This document shows, one piece after another, positions 51,801 to 59,706 of a stretch of 64,000 bases of DNA. Location of the stretch: positions 13,452-77,451 of the forward strand of contig DASTUF010000084.1 in NCBI GenBank assembly GCA_035759745.1, in the 5' to 3' direction. Position numbers and translations under genes: made by a program. The notes under the pieces were generated by a model. The model searched no databases. It had not been told where the DNA came from and worked only from the letters and a program-made list of their open reading frames with translations. Source of the stretch: CAMLHP01 sp035759745. Its GTDB lineage: Bacteria > Gemmatimonadota > Gemmatimonadetes > Gemmatimonadales > GWC2-71-9. Each line of letters starts with the position of its first letter. Positions within the stretch are counted from its first letter, which is position 1.

Positions 51801-51948
51801 CCTTGATCGCGACCGGGCGGTCCAGCGTTACGTCGGTGCCCTGGAATACCACGCCCATGCCGCCGCGTCCCAACTCCCGCTCGACGCGGTACTGGGTGCC
51901 GAGCGCCCGGCGCAGGCGCTGGAACAGGTCGTCGGCGTCGTCGGTCAC
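48832..51948 (-). CDS. Membrane Ser/Thr protein kinase with long helical C-terminal domain
   Basis: 1038 residues. N-terminal kinase (about 18-275): YRVERELGRGGMGVVFQGTD, VAIKVIHPE with the Lys, IVHRDVKPENVLLD, LADFGIARV and GTPAYMSPEQAAGE, all catalytic residues intact. A single transmembrane helix (MIGGLGAVLLAALGVTL, about 296-312) follows a basic linker. The C-terminal 700 residues begin with a beta/alpha region and continue as helical TPR-like repeats (WYGLGEAWF, RTALGELYAASGAPGSALRR). This design is common in Gemmatimonadota and Acidobacteriota. The signal sensed is unknown. Confidence 0.92.
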   Translation of the reverse strand: MTDDADDLFQRLRRALGTQYRVERELGRGGMGVVFQGTDVTLDRPVAIKVIHPELAGHETLARRFLSEARTIARLRHPNIVTVHAAGTGEGLLYYVMDEVPGETLRARLLRERRLPSAEVARIASDIAAALDAASHAGIVHRDVKPENVLLDSGSGRAMLADFGIARVLLQAETGERTASGVAVGTPAYMSPEQAAGEEVDSRSDLYSLGVVAFEMLAGSPPFEGPNRVVVSRHIAEPAPPVRKLRPDTPEPLAAAIAHALEKNPSQRWQSGEDFRRAIAGEISPPRRRKVKRLAMIGGLGAVLLAALGVTLSGRANGPPEGVNPRHSLLVLPFDNLRNDSSVAWLGSGSVSILTMSLAQWNDLQLVDADRVHDLLEQHNVAEGEAIGRDEAREIARDAGVWTVALGRFERVGDSLRVVATLYDVASGEALETAEASGAALADPRLLYDRLAFQLLDLAGAPAQARTALTQATTGSLAAYRSYLQGVEALNHWDLTSAERALREATRTDSTFGLAYYKLALTRGWMVGPADSVSDHAMARAVAFSAKLPLHERKIIAAYRAFLEADYGSARNLYQELIARDSTDVDAWYGLGEAWFHDESGLDSMPATMTQALRSFRRTLALDPDYVLAYEHIEQMLNSAAREGASVALLANDSFALARTATRPSDAAGRARNADRARSTAVNLAQSWVATQPTAPRAHGALVDALVGSRNFDGAISEIERYRAVTTEHPETPFIEAQVHFAAGRVEQAAELLRAALDSTGPEDFRPLASTPAVFGDVASAANVFAYQGDLAAAARSIELAERVRSSVYPYIGDEAGGGGNWSRTALGELYAASGAPGSALRRVWQSAAEAAREAPEERREPVLNSGAAAAIGLFTGLQMDTTAVTELAALTRQPLPAEVRALLALSGTEITRADSATARAALAESDSAQGMMQKYVVYRRPLAAQAWAALGEYQTALALLEGYEPELLRTGSFDPRWAMLGRVRLLRAELLHRLGRTAEARTEYERVLEQWKYADESLQGYVRFAREGLAGISGVRG

Positions 51949-52112
51949 AGGTCGTCCTGACGGTCAGCCCGCCTGAAGGTGGAACAGAACCCCGCACAAC
52001 CCCTTGTTGGATGCTGCCTGCCGTCGAAAGGTTGCGGCTGGAGCCGTGGGGGTTGCATCGGGTACCGCCTGGCGTTGAGCCTCGGTTGAGCCGGCGCGCC
52101 TACGTTGGCCCC

Positions 52113-52958
52113 ATGCATTACTCGAACGGCGCCATTACGGTGGCAGCGGTGCTCACCTCGTCCGAGCGCCAGCGCATTGAAGTTGCAGCCGGTGGCGTCT
52201 TCTCGCTGGTTCACCGCGATTCGGTGCGGGACGCCGCAACTGTGGTGCGGGAGCGGCCGGTGGACGCGGTGCTGGTTTCGGTGCATCGCTGTGGCCGGGA
52301 GCAGGTGGACGCAGTCCGCAACCTGGTGCGCGATTTCCCCGGGGTCCCGACGCTCGCGCTGCTGTCCCAGCATGACGCCGCTGCCTCCGAGATGCTGCTG
52401 GCCTTCGGCGCATCGGGTGTCCGCCAGGTGGTGGACGTCTCGTCGCCGGTCGGTTGGGCTCACCTGCGGCAGGTGGTGGCCCAGCCCGCCAGCCGGGCCG
52501 TGGCCCGGATCCAGGGCGCCACCTTCGGCACCCTGGGAGAAATTCCGCCCGATGCGCTGCTCTTTCTGGAGACGCTGATCCGGGTGGCTCCCGATACACC
52601 GACCGTGCGGCGTTTCGCCGAGATGCTGGACGTCACGCCCAGCACGCTCATGTCGCGCTTCGCGCGAGCTGCGCTTCCCAGTCCCAAGAACTATCTCGCG
52701 TCGGTGCGGCTGCTGCATGCGGCCCATCTCTTCGAGAGCCAGGGGCTCTCCATCGCGGACGTGGCCTACCGGCTCGACTATTCCTCACCCCAGAGTTTCG
52801 GCCGCCACCTGCGCACCATGCTGGGCATCACATCGTCCGAGTTCCGGACCCGGATGACCTTCCCTCAGGCGGTGGACCGCTTTGTCGAACTCATGATTCT
52901 ACCCTACGTACCGACGTGGCGGGCGTTCCATCCCCTGGCAGGGGAGCGCCACCGGTAG
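52113..52958 (+). CDS. AraC-type regulator with receiver-like N-terminus
   Basis: 281 residues from ATG 52113; an earlier in-frame start at 52011 is possible but gives an unlike Arg-rich leader. The N-terminal part (about 1-120) has the alternating pattern of a response-regulator receiver (PVDAVLVSVHRCG, PTLALLSQHD, LAFGASGVRQVVDV), but the acceptor Asp position reads Ser, so phosphorylation is unlikely. The C-terminus is an AraC helix-turn-helix pair (LSIADVAYRLDYSSPQSFGR). Its end overlaps the fahA C-terminus by 68 bases, tail to tail. Confidence 0.75.
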   Translation: MHYSNGAITVAAVLTSSERQRIEVAAGGVFSLVHRDSVRDAATVVRERPVDAVLVSVHRCGREQVDAVRNLVRDFPGVPTLALLSQHDAAASEMLLAFGASGVRQVVDVSSPVGWAHLRQVVAQPASRAVARIQGATFGTLGEIPPDALLFLETLIRVAPDTPTVRRFAEMLDVTPSTLMSRFARAALPSPKNYLASVRLLHAAHLFESQGLSIADVAYRLDYSSPQSFGRHLRTMLGITSSEFRTRMTFPQAVDRFVELMILPYVPTWRAFHPLAGERHR

Positions 52959-54267
52959 GCAGGATCCGTCCGGCGCACCGTCCCAGCCCCACCCGGCGGA
53001 ACCCCTCGCGCTCGGCCCAGCCAGCCAGGATCACTTCGTCGCCGTCCTCCAGGAAGCCGCGCTGTTCGCCTCCCGGTAGTGACAGCGGGTCCTTGCCTCG
53101 GCGGGTCAGCTCCAGCAGGCAGCCCCGGCTGCCAGGAGTGGCGCCGCTGACGGTCCCACTGGCAAAGAGGTCGCCCGGCCGGAGGTTGCAGCCATTGCTG
53201 GCGTGGTGCGCCAGCATCTGCCCCAAGGTCCAGTACATGTCGACGAAGCTGCCGCGCGAGACCCGGATGGGGTCCGTGTTCGCCGCCCGCATCGCCTCGC
53301 TCCGGAGCCAGACCTCGAGCGTCAGCGCCAGACCGCCCTGGGCCTCATTCGCGGGGTCGAAGAGATGTGGCAGCGGGGCGGGATCGCCCTCGGCCCGGCG
53401 GAAGACCGGAGCCCGGAACGGCGCCAGCGCTTCCAGCGTCACCACCCAGGGGCCGATGGTCGTGGCGAAGCTCTTGGCCAGAAAGGGGCCCAGCGGCTGG
53501 TACTCCCATGCCTGCACATCGCGGGCGGACCAGTCATTCACGAGACACACACCGAAGATGCGAGACTCCGCCTCCGCCAGCGGCACTGATTCACCCAGCG
53601 GGTTGCCGGGTCCGACGAAGGCTCCGAGTTCGAGCTCGTAGTCCAGCTGGCGCGACGGGCCGAACGACGGCTCGGTGGCGTCGGGCGGCTTGCGCTGCCC
53701 GGCGGGCCGGCGCACGGTCTGGCCCGAAACCACGATGGACGACGCGCGGCCGTGATAGCCGATTGGCACCCACTTGTAGTTGGGCAGCAGCGGATTGTCG
53801 GGCCGGAACATCGCGCCGACGTTGGTGGCGTGATGCACTGAGGCGTAGAAGTCGGTGTAATCGCCGATCTGTGCCGGCAGCAGCAGCTCGGCCTGGTCCT
53901 GCGGCACCAGCATCTCGTCCGCATGTTCCCGCGCTGCGGTGGCCATCAACCCCTTGCTGCCCAGCAGGGACTGCAAGGCGCGCCGCAGTTCACTCCAGGC
54001 GGGCGCACCAAGCGCCATGAGCGGGTTGAGCACTGGCGCGTCGCACGCCGCGCCGGCCTCGCCCAGGTCCCAGTGCCGATGTGCCAGTGCGACGTCGAGG
54101 ATCCTGTCGCCGATAGCCACGCCCACCCGTGGCGCCTCGGTGCCCTGCTTCCGGCGGAACACGCCGAAGGGGAGGTTCTGCAAGGGGAAATCGGTCGCCG
54201 GATCGTTGGCCGATTCGATCCAGCTCTCCAGTGACGGGTCGTGGGTCTCGTTGATCTCGATGGTCAT
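52891..54267 (-). CDS. fahA: Fumarylacetoacetase
   Basis: 458 residues from ATG 54267. Family signatures are clear: NLPFGVFRRKQGTEAPRVGV, YTDFYASVHHATNVGAMFR, WVPIGYHGRASSIVVSG, YELELGAFVGPGNPLG, NDWSARDVQAWEYQPLGPF. It hydrolyses fumarylacetoacetate to fumarate and acetoacetate, the last step of tyrosine and homogentisate breakdown. The active-site residues are retained. It lies one base after an unknown gene; no other homogentisate-pathway gene is in the window. Confidence 0.95.
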   Translation of the reverse strand: MTIEINETHDPSLESWIESANDPATDFPLQNLPFGVFRRKQGTEAPRVGVAIGDRILDVALAHRHWDLGEAGAACDAPVLNPLMALGAPAWSELRRALQSLLGSKGLMATAAREHADEMLVPQDQAELLLPAQIGDYTDFYASVHHATNVGAMFRPDNPLLPNYKWVPIGYHGRASSIVVSGQTVRRPAGQRKPPDATEPSFGPSRQLDYELELGAFVGPGNPLGESVPLAEAESRIFGVCLVNDWSARDVQAWEYQPLGPFLAKSFATTIGPWVVTLEALAPFRAPVFRRAEGDPAPLPHLFDPANEAQGGLALTLEVWLRSEAMRAANTDPIRVSRGSFVDMYWTLGQMLAHHASNGCNLRPGDLFASGTVSGATPGSRGCLLELTRRGKDPLSLPGGEQRGFLEDGDEVILAGWAEREGFRRVGLGRCAGRILPTGGAPLPGDGTPATSVRRVES

Positions 54268-54268
54268 A

Positions 54269-55177
54269 TCAGAGCAATCCCAGCGCGCGGAGGTCATCCA
54301 GCGGCTCGGTGAAGGAGCAGGAGCCGAATGAGATCGCCACCCGGCTGCGAACCCGGTCGATGGTGGCACGATCGGCGTGGAAGTGACTCCAACCCACGCC
54401 GTCGGCCTCGAAGGTGAAGGCGTCCGCCTCGCGCTCCACCAGCACCGCCTCCAGCTCCTCGAGCGAAAGGCCCTGATCGGCCAGCGCCGCGGCGACCAGC
54501 AGGTTGAGGTGGCCGTACATTGTGCCTTCCGCACTGCCCGGTTCGTAGGTCAGCCGGTGCTCGCCCAGCAGGGGATGATGCAACCCGGCGGTGGCCTTGA
54601 ACGGCACCGCCTGATCAACACAACTGCGAATGAAGCGCGCAACGGCGCGAGGTGGTGGGAAGGCGTCGGCCGTGGTGCCGCCGGTGCGGATCTTGGCGCG
54701 CGCGTCGAGGTTGGCCAGTGCGGCGATCGCGTCGGTGTGGTCGTCCTGCCATGGGAGCTCGATGTAGACGGTGACGTCTGCCGGGGCAGACCGGACCCGC
54801 AGCTCCAGTTCGGCGAGATCCGAGGCGCGAGCTTCGAGGGTGTCGATCACCGCGCGGCCCAGCGCCGCCGTCGCATGGCGTTCATTGAAGTTGAAAATCA
54901 GTTCGGCGTCATGGGCCGGATCCCGGCCGCTGAGCAGCGCGATGGTCCACGGCTCGGCGTCCTGCTCGCGGGGAAGGAGTGCGGCAGCGGCGCCCTCGAA
55001 TTCATCGAGGCGACCGGACGTGACAATGAACCGGCCCAGGGCCCAGGCGTCGGGTCCCGCGCGATACTGGGCAAACCGCTCCACGGCGCCGGCCATCTCG
55101 AGCTGCGCCGGCGGAAAGAGGCCGGCGTAATCGATCGCGTGGCGGAGGAGGGCGCGGATGGTGTCGGGTTCTGACAT
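54269..55177 (-). CDS. Conserved-looking protein of unknown function, upstream of fahA
   Basis: 302 residues, cytoplasmic (no signal or membrane segment). Begins IRALLRHAIDYAGLFPPAQL. Notable motifs are LIFNFNERHATAALGRAV, VYIELPWQDD, PFKATAGLHHPLLGEHRLTY and SFGSCSFTEPLDDLRALGLL. The alternation of strands and helices would fit an alpha/beta barrel, and FKATAGLHHPL looks like a ligand-site loop with Lys and two His. I cannot assign a family. The stop is one base before the fahA start, so the two are translated from one message, which suggests a link to aromatic-acid or tyrosine catabolism. Confidence 0.75.
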   Translation of the reverse strand: MSEPDTIRALLRHAIDYAGLFPPAQLEMAGAVERFAQYRAGPDAWALGRFIVTSGRLDEFEGAAAALLPREQDAEPWTIALLSGRDPAHDAELIFNFNERHATAALGRAVIDTLEARASDLAELELRVRSAPADVTVYIELPWQDDHTDAIAALANLDARAKIRTGGTTADAFPPPRAVARFIRSCVDQAVPFKATAGLHHPLLGEHRLTYEPGSAEGTMYGHLNLLVAAALADQGLSLEELEAVLVEREADAFTFEADGVGWSHFHADRATIDRVRSRVAISFGSCSFTEPLDDLRALGLL

Positions 55178-55249
55178 GGTGGGAATATAGGGCGGCGGCT
55201 CGGCGCTGCGGCGTCCTGAGCCCAGCGAACGAGCCGAGCTCTCACGTTC

Positions 55250-55375
55250 ACCACAGAGCCACAGAGAACACAGAGATATCGAGCAATCGTTTTGCAGGTT
55301 TGCCGCGGTCGGCGTTGCCTTGCGATGGCACCCACAACAAACAGTTCCTCTCCGTGTGCTCTGTGGCTCTGTGGT
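55250..55375. repeat. Inverted repeat with 9-bp period (ACCACAGAG words)
   Basis: Left arm 55250-55276 reads ACCACAGAG, CCACAGAGA, ACACAGAGA. The right arm 55349-55375 is its complement with two mismatches out of 27, separated by 72 bases. To the right, 55384-55418 is a further related run (read on the minus strand as ACCACGAAG ACACCAAGG). The 296-base gap between the fahA operon and the divergent permease gene holds nothing else I recognise. Confidence 0.85.
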
Positions 55376-55473
55376 TGATCTTGCCCTTCTTCGCGTCCTT
55401 GGTGTCTTCGTGGTAGATACCTTACGCTTTGAAACCGCCCAACCCGCATGCCCGTACGGACCGCCGTTCTCTA

Positions 55474-56718
55474 ATGAGGTCTCACGTGCCCTCGCTCAAT
55501 GCCGGTGCGCTGGGGGTGGCCCTCTCCACCCTGCGCTCGAATCCACTGCGTACCCTGCTGTCCACCCTCGGCATCGTTATGGGCATGGCCTCGCTGGTTG
55601 CCGTACTGTCCATCGGCGATGGCCTCGAACGATTCGCGCGCGACCAGGTGTCCCGTACCACCGACGTCCAGACCATCGTGGTGCAGCCGACCGAGGTGGA
55701 TGTGGTGGACGGGGTCGCGGTGCCTCGCACCGACTACGCCCGCTTCGACCTTGCCGATCGGAATGCACTGCAGGATCGACTTGGCGCCCGCGCCGGCGTC
55801 GGCATCGCCACCACTGGTGGTTCGCGACTCGTCGCCGGCGATTCAGCGCGGGGCGTGATCGTGGCAGCGGTCACACCGGAGATGTTCGAGCAGACCATGG
55901 ATTCGCTCGCTGCAGGTGCCGCATTCAGTGCGGATGCCGTGCGGGACTCGAGCCGAGTCGCGATGATCTCGTGGACGCTCGCGAGCGCGCTCGACTCGTC
56001 GACGCCTGCCGATGTCGTTGGACGAAAACTTCAGCTGGAAGAGGCGACGTTTGAGGTTGTGGGAGTGGAGCGCGCCCAGGAGGGGCCGGCTGCGCGAAGC
56101 CTTCGAGCGGTTGTGCCGTTCACGACTCAGGAGGTTGCGCTTGCCCGTGCCAGCTCCGCCCGGGCAGCGCAAATGGTGGTGCGAGTGCGCGCGGTGGAGG
56201 ACCTGGACGCCGTACGCGCGGAGGTGGAATCGTGGCTGGCCGAGCGCGGCGGTGTTGCCGAAGTGCGGACGTACAGCGCGGCTCGCATCGAGCAGGTCCA
56301 GCAGGGTATCCTGATTTTCAAGCTTGCGATGGGCACTTTCGCCGGCATCTCGCTGCTGGTGGGCGGCATCGGTATCATGAACGTGCTGCTGGCGTCGGTC
56401 ACCGAGCGCACCCGCGAGATCGGCATCCGCAAGGCCACCGGCGCGAGCCATCGGGATCTGCTGGCGCAGTTCCTCACCGAGTCAGTCGCCATCTCGGCGG
56501 TCGGCAGCGTCCTGGGCGCCGCGCTCGGCATCGGCGGCGCCTACGCCGCGACGGCGATCATGCGCGCCAAGGCCGGCGCATTCATCTACGCCGGCCTCAG
56601 CCTGAGCACCCTGCTGGTGGCAGCCGCCATCTCGGTGGCTACCGGGCTCCTCTTCGGGGCCTACCCCGCCCTGCGCGCCGCGCGGTTGTCACCGATAGAG
56701 GCAATACGGCACGAATAG
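55474..56718 (+). CDS. MacB/FtsX-type ABC transporter permease
   Basis: 414 residues from ATG 55474; an in-frame TTG at 55429 is a weaker option. N-terminal helix (LSTLRSNPLRTLLSTLGIV, then MGMASLVAVLSIGDGL) precedes a periplasmic MacB-PCD domain (about 50-280). Three C-terminal helices include KLAMGTFAGISLLVGGIGIM and GTFAGIS, then TERTREIGIRKATGASHRDL, and the last carries AYPALRAARLSPIEAIRHE. No ATPase gene is adjacent, so the partner lies elsewhere. Likely exports or removes lipids, peptides or drugs, not decidable here. Confidence 0.85.
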   Translation: MRSHVPSLNAGALGVALSTLRSNPLRTLLSTLGIVMGMASLVAVLSIGDGLERFARDQVSRTTDVQTIVVQPTEVDVVDGVAVPRTDYARFDLADRNALQDRLGARAGVGIATTGGSRLVAGDSARGVIVAAVTPEMFEQTMDSLAAGAAFSADAVRDSSRVAMISWTLASALDSSTPADVVGRKLQLEEATFEVVGVERAQEGPAARSLRAVVPFTTQEVALARASSARAAQMVVRVRAVEDLDAVRAEVESWLAERGGVAEVRTYSAARIEQVQQGILIFKLAMGTFAGISLLVGGIGIMNVLLASVTERTREIGIRKATGASHRDLLAQFLTESVAISAVGSVLGAALGIGGAYAATAIMRAKAGAFIYAGLSLSTLLVAAAISVATGLLFGAYPALRAARLSPIEAIRHE

Positions 56719-56747
56719 GGTCCGCCAAGCGGCCGCCCCTATTCGCG

Positions 56748-58664
56748 TCACTCCCTCTGCGCCACCTCCCCCGCCATTCCCTGCGCGGCATGCACCAGCC
56801 GGATGAACTCGCCCCTGATGCCGTAGGCGTCTTCACCCCGGCCGCGTGACGCCAGCCGGAGGACTTCCTCCCAGCTCGCCCCTCCACGATGGTCCGACTC
56901 GCGCAGCAGCATGCCGAATTCCGCCACGGCCGCCGCGAATGCGAAGTCGCCACTCATTTCGCCGACTTCGTCGCGCGCCCGAAGTGTCTGGGTTAGCAGC
57001 GAGCTGCGCCCACCCTTGGACGGCTGGTACCGCAGCTTGACCGTGAGCCACTCGTCGCTCGGCCCGATGCGGGCGCCTGATGGCTGCTGGTACTTGAGCG
57101 GGGTCGCATCCGGCAGGTCGAGATCGGTGTCGGCACCCACCGGCACCACCTCGTACAACGCAGTCACCCGGTGCCCGGCGCCGAGCTCGCCCGCGTCCTT
57201 GGTGTCATCGTCGAAGTCCTCCGTGGCCAGCATCCGGTTCTCGTACCCGATCAGCCGGTAGGCCCGCACCAGGGCGGGGTTGAACTCCACCTGGATCTTC
57301 ACGTCCTTGGCGATGGTGAAGAGGGTGCCGGTCAGCTCGCTGCCGAACACCTTCTGGGCCTCGAGGATGTTGTCCACGTAGGCGAAGTTGCCGTCGCCCT
57401 TGTCGGCCAGCGACTCCATCCGGGAATCCTTGTAGTTGCCGGTGCCGAAGCCCAGCACGGTGAGATGTATCCCGCCCTTGCCTTCGGCCTCCACCAGCCG
57501 CACCAGCTCGCCCTCGCTCGAGACGCCCACATTGAAGTCCCCGTCGGTGGCGAGGATGACCCGGTTGTTGCCCTCGGGCAGGAACTGCTCCCGCGCAATG
57601 CGATACGCCAGCTGGATCCCGGCGCCGCCTGCGGTGGAGCCACCGGCGTGGAGCCGGTCGATGGCGTGGCGGATGCGCTCGCGATGGGCACCACTGGTCG
57701 AGGGCAGCACCAGCCCGGCACTGCCGGCATAGACCACGATCGCCACCTGATCCTCGGGACGCAGCTTGTCCACCAGCACGCCGAGGGACTGCTGCACCAG
57801 GGGCAGCTTGTCGGGTGGGGTCATTGAGCCGGACACGTCGATCAGAAACACCAGGTTGCTGGGCGGCATCTCCCGGCGGTCGCTCCGGCGTCCCTGCAAC
57901 CCGATCCGCACCAGCCGATGTTCCGGGCGCCATGGCGCCGGCGCAATGTCCGTCGTGACGCTGAAGGGATGCCGGCCGGTCGGTTCGGCGTAGTCGTAGT
58001 CGAAGTAGTTGACCAGTTCCTCGATGCGCACCGCATCCACCGGCGGCCGCTGGCCGTTCATCAGGAATCGGCGGACGTTGGCGTAGGACGCCCGGTCGAC
58101 GTCGATGGAGAAGGTGGAGAGCGGATTGTTGGTCACGCCCTGCCAGCGATTCTCCTTGATGTAGGCGTATTCCTCGGTGTTCCACGGCTCGCGTCGCGGG
58201 TGATCGATGTAGCCATGCGACTCTGCGATCCTCCCGCCGCGCAGGGTTAGCCTGCTGCGAACCGACACCTCGTCCCTGGGCGCCGCCTGCGGTGATGCGT
58301 TGACGACGATGTCCTCGATAACGACGGTGCTGGCCGTCAGCGTGAAGTCCACGACGGTAGTGTCGCCTGACCCTACCGTCACATTGTCGTGGCGAACAGC
58401 GCGGTATCCGATGAACGCCGCGCGCAGCGACCAGGTGCCGGCCGGCACGCCGGCCAGGCGGTACTCGCCGCGCCCGTTTGTGAGAGCGCTGTGCGTGGTC
58501 GAGACAACGCTCACCTGGGCGTTGGCAATGGGAGCGCCTGCGTCGTCACGCACATGTCCGATGATGACACCGGTGACAAGGAAGGAATCGAGATGGGGAT
58601 CGGGAGTGCGAAGTGGCAGCGGCACGAGCGCCGCCGCCAGCAGGACCGACGTGAGACGAGACAT
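56748..58664 (-). CDS. Exported von Willebrand factor A protein, YfbK-like
   Basis: 638 residues. Signal peptide (RLTSVLLAAALVPLPLRT), then a carboxypeptidase-regulatory-like Ig domain (about 30-115: GVIIGHVRDDAGAPIANAQV, VPAGTWSLRAAFIGY), a linker with STFSIDVDRASYANVRRFL, and a VWA domain with MIDAS motif LVFLIDVSGSMT (about 270-281) plus ILATDGDFNVGV. The C-terminal region (VKIQVEFNPALVRAYRLIGY) matches the DUF3520 module of this family. Probably metal-dependent protein binding at the cell surface. Confidence 0.88.
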   Translation of the reverse strand: MSRLTSVLLAAALVPLPLRTPDPHLDSFLVTGVIIGHVRDDAGAPIANAQVSVVSTTHSALTNGRGEYRLAGVPAGTWSLRAAFIGYRAVRHDNVTVGSGDTTVVDFTLTASTVVIEDIVVNASPQAAPRDEVSVRSRLTLRGGRIAESHGYIDHPRREPWNTEEYAYIKENRWQGVTNNPLSTFSIDVDRASYANVRRFLMNGQRPPVDAVRIEELVNYFDYDYAEPTGRHPFSVTTDIAPAPWRPEHRLVRIGLQGRRSDRREMPPSNLVFLIDVSGSMTPPDKLPLVQQSLGVLVDKLRPEDQVAIVVYAGSAGLVLPSTSGAHRERIRHAIDRLHAGGSTAGGAGIQLAYRIAREQFLPEGNNRVILATDGDFNVGVSSEGELVRLVEAEGKGGIHLTVLGFGTGNYKDSRMESLADKGDGNFAYVDNILEAQKVFGSELTGTLFTIAKDVKIQVEFNPALVRAYRLIGYENRMLATEDFDDDTKDAGELGAGHRVTALYEVVPVGADTDLDLPDATPLKYQQPSGARIGPSDEWLTVKLRYQPSKGGRSSLLTQTLRARDEVGEMSGDFAFAAAVAEFGMLLRESDHRGGASWEEVLRLASRGRGEDAYGIRGEFIRLVHAAQGMAGEVAQRE

Positions 58665-58766
58665 GCGAACCTCCGGACTGGGGGAACGTCCGCAACTGCG
58701 GACTTAACCCGGGAGATGCGCCTGCCTGCCGATGATGCACATGGGGGGAAACTGCAGGGAACTGCG

Positions 58767-59237
58767 CTAGGTGGGCACCACGAGCAAAATGTGGCCGGCC
58801 GGCGTGCCATCAGCGTTCTGCAGCGGCCGCCCTGAGACCATCAGCGTGATGGGGTCGCCCACCCGGTGCTGGAACCGGGCGGTGATGGGAGGTGCGCCGG
58901 AGGTAGCTATGTGATCAAGCACCCGTTGCCGCTCGGATTCGTCCACAAAACCGCCGAACGACCGGGCAATCTCGAGCGCCTCGCTGCGGGTGTCGTAGCC
59001 CAGCAGCCGGGCTAGTACCACGTTGAGCTGCTCGAACTGGCCCTCAGGTCCCAGGCGGCAGATGCCGCCGGGTGCCTCCTCAACCAGGGCGCGGTATTCC
59101 TCCTCCGAACGGCGTACCGCCTGCTCGGCTCGCCAGCGGGCCACCGCGGCGTCCTTGAGGTCCTGGACCTGCTTGCGCAGGCCGATTACCTCGTTCACCA
59201 GCTCCTGTCGGGGGCGATTGTCATCGCGCATGTGCAT
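58767..59237 (-). CDS. Small stand-alone PAS-domain protein
   Basis: 156 residues from ATG 59237 (ATG 59231 also possible). N-terminal coiled coil (LVNEVIGLRKQVQDLKDAAV, about 12-40), then one PAS domain: YRALVEEAPGGICRLGPEGQ, VVLARLLGYDTRSEALEIAR, PLQNADGTPAGHILLVVPT. No kinase, cyclase or HTH domain is attached, so it is a sensor module that must signal through partners, perhaps by coiled-coil pairing. It sits alone between the VWA gene and the ferredoxin gene. Confidence 0.8.
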   Translation of the reverse strand: MHMRDDNRPRQELVNEVIGLRKQVQDLKDAAVARWRAEQAVRRSEEEYRALVEEAPGGICRLGPEGQFEQLNVVLARLLGYDTRSEALEIARSFGGFVDESERQRVLDHIATSGAPPITARFQHRVGDPITLMVSGRPLQNADGTPAGHILLVVPT

Positions 59238-59331
59238 TGTCGGTACAGCGAAGTGAAAACGTGAAACACCGCAACGGCATCTGGGAGGGGAGACGGACAA
59301 GTGGGCGGGGGATGCACTGCGAAGGAATCGT

Positions 59332-59706
59332 TCAGGTTCCAGGGCCGGAAGTGGCGATGACGTGATCGGCAACCGGCTGGCCGCCGATGAGGTGCTCCTG
59401 GATGATGCGTTCGAGCACCGGCGGCGAGCAGGAGTGGTACCAGACCCCTTCAGGATATACCACGGCAACCGGACCCATCGTGCAGACGCGGAGGCAGTTG
59501 GCCTTGGTGCGCTGGATGCCGCCCCGGCCCGCGAGGCCCAGTTCGTTCAGCCGTCGCTTGAGATACTTCCAGGATTCGAGCCCGTCGGCGCGGCTGCAGC
59601 ACTTGGGCTCGGTCTGGTCGGAGCAGAGGAAGATGTGCCGCCGAGTTCCCGCGAGGCCCAGTTCTGCCGCCTTCTGCTGTAACTCGCCGTAGTCCTCGCT
59701 GGTCAT
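59332..59706 (-). CDS. Thioredoxin-like [2Fe-2S] ferredoxin
   Basis: 124 residues. Cluster ligands in the usual order: HIFLCSDQTEPKCCSR for the first pair and NCLRVCTMGPVAVVYPEGVW for the second, with the thioredoxin-fold tail ERIIQEHLIG. Such ferredoxins are small electron carriers or NuoE-like modules; the redox partner is unknown. It shares a 4-base overlap with udk upstream. Confidence 0.88.
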   Translation of the reverse strand: MTSEDYGELQQKAAELGLAGTRRHIFLCSDQTEPKCCSRADGLESWKYLKRRLNELGLAGRGGIQRTKANCLRVCTMGPVAVVYPEGVWYHSCSPPVLERIIQEHLIGGQPVADHVIATSGPGT

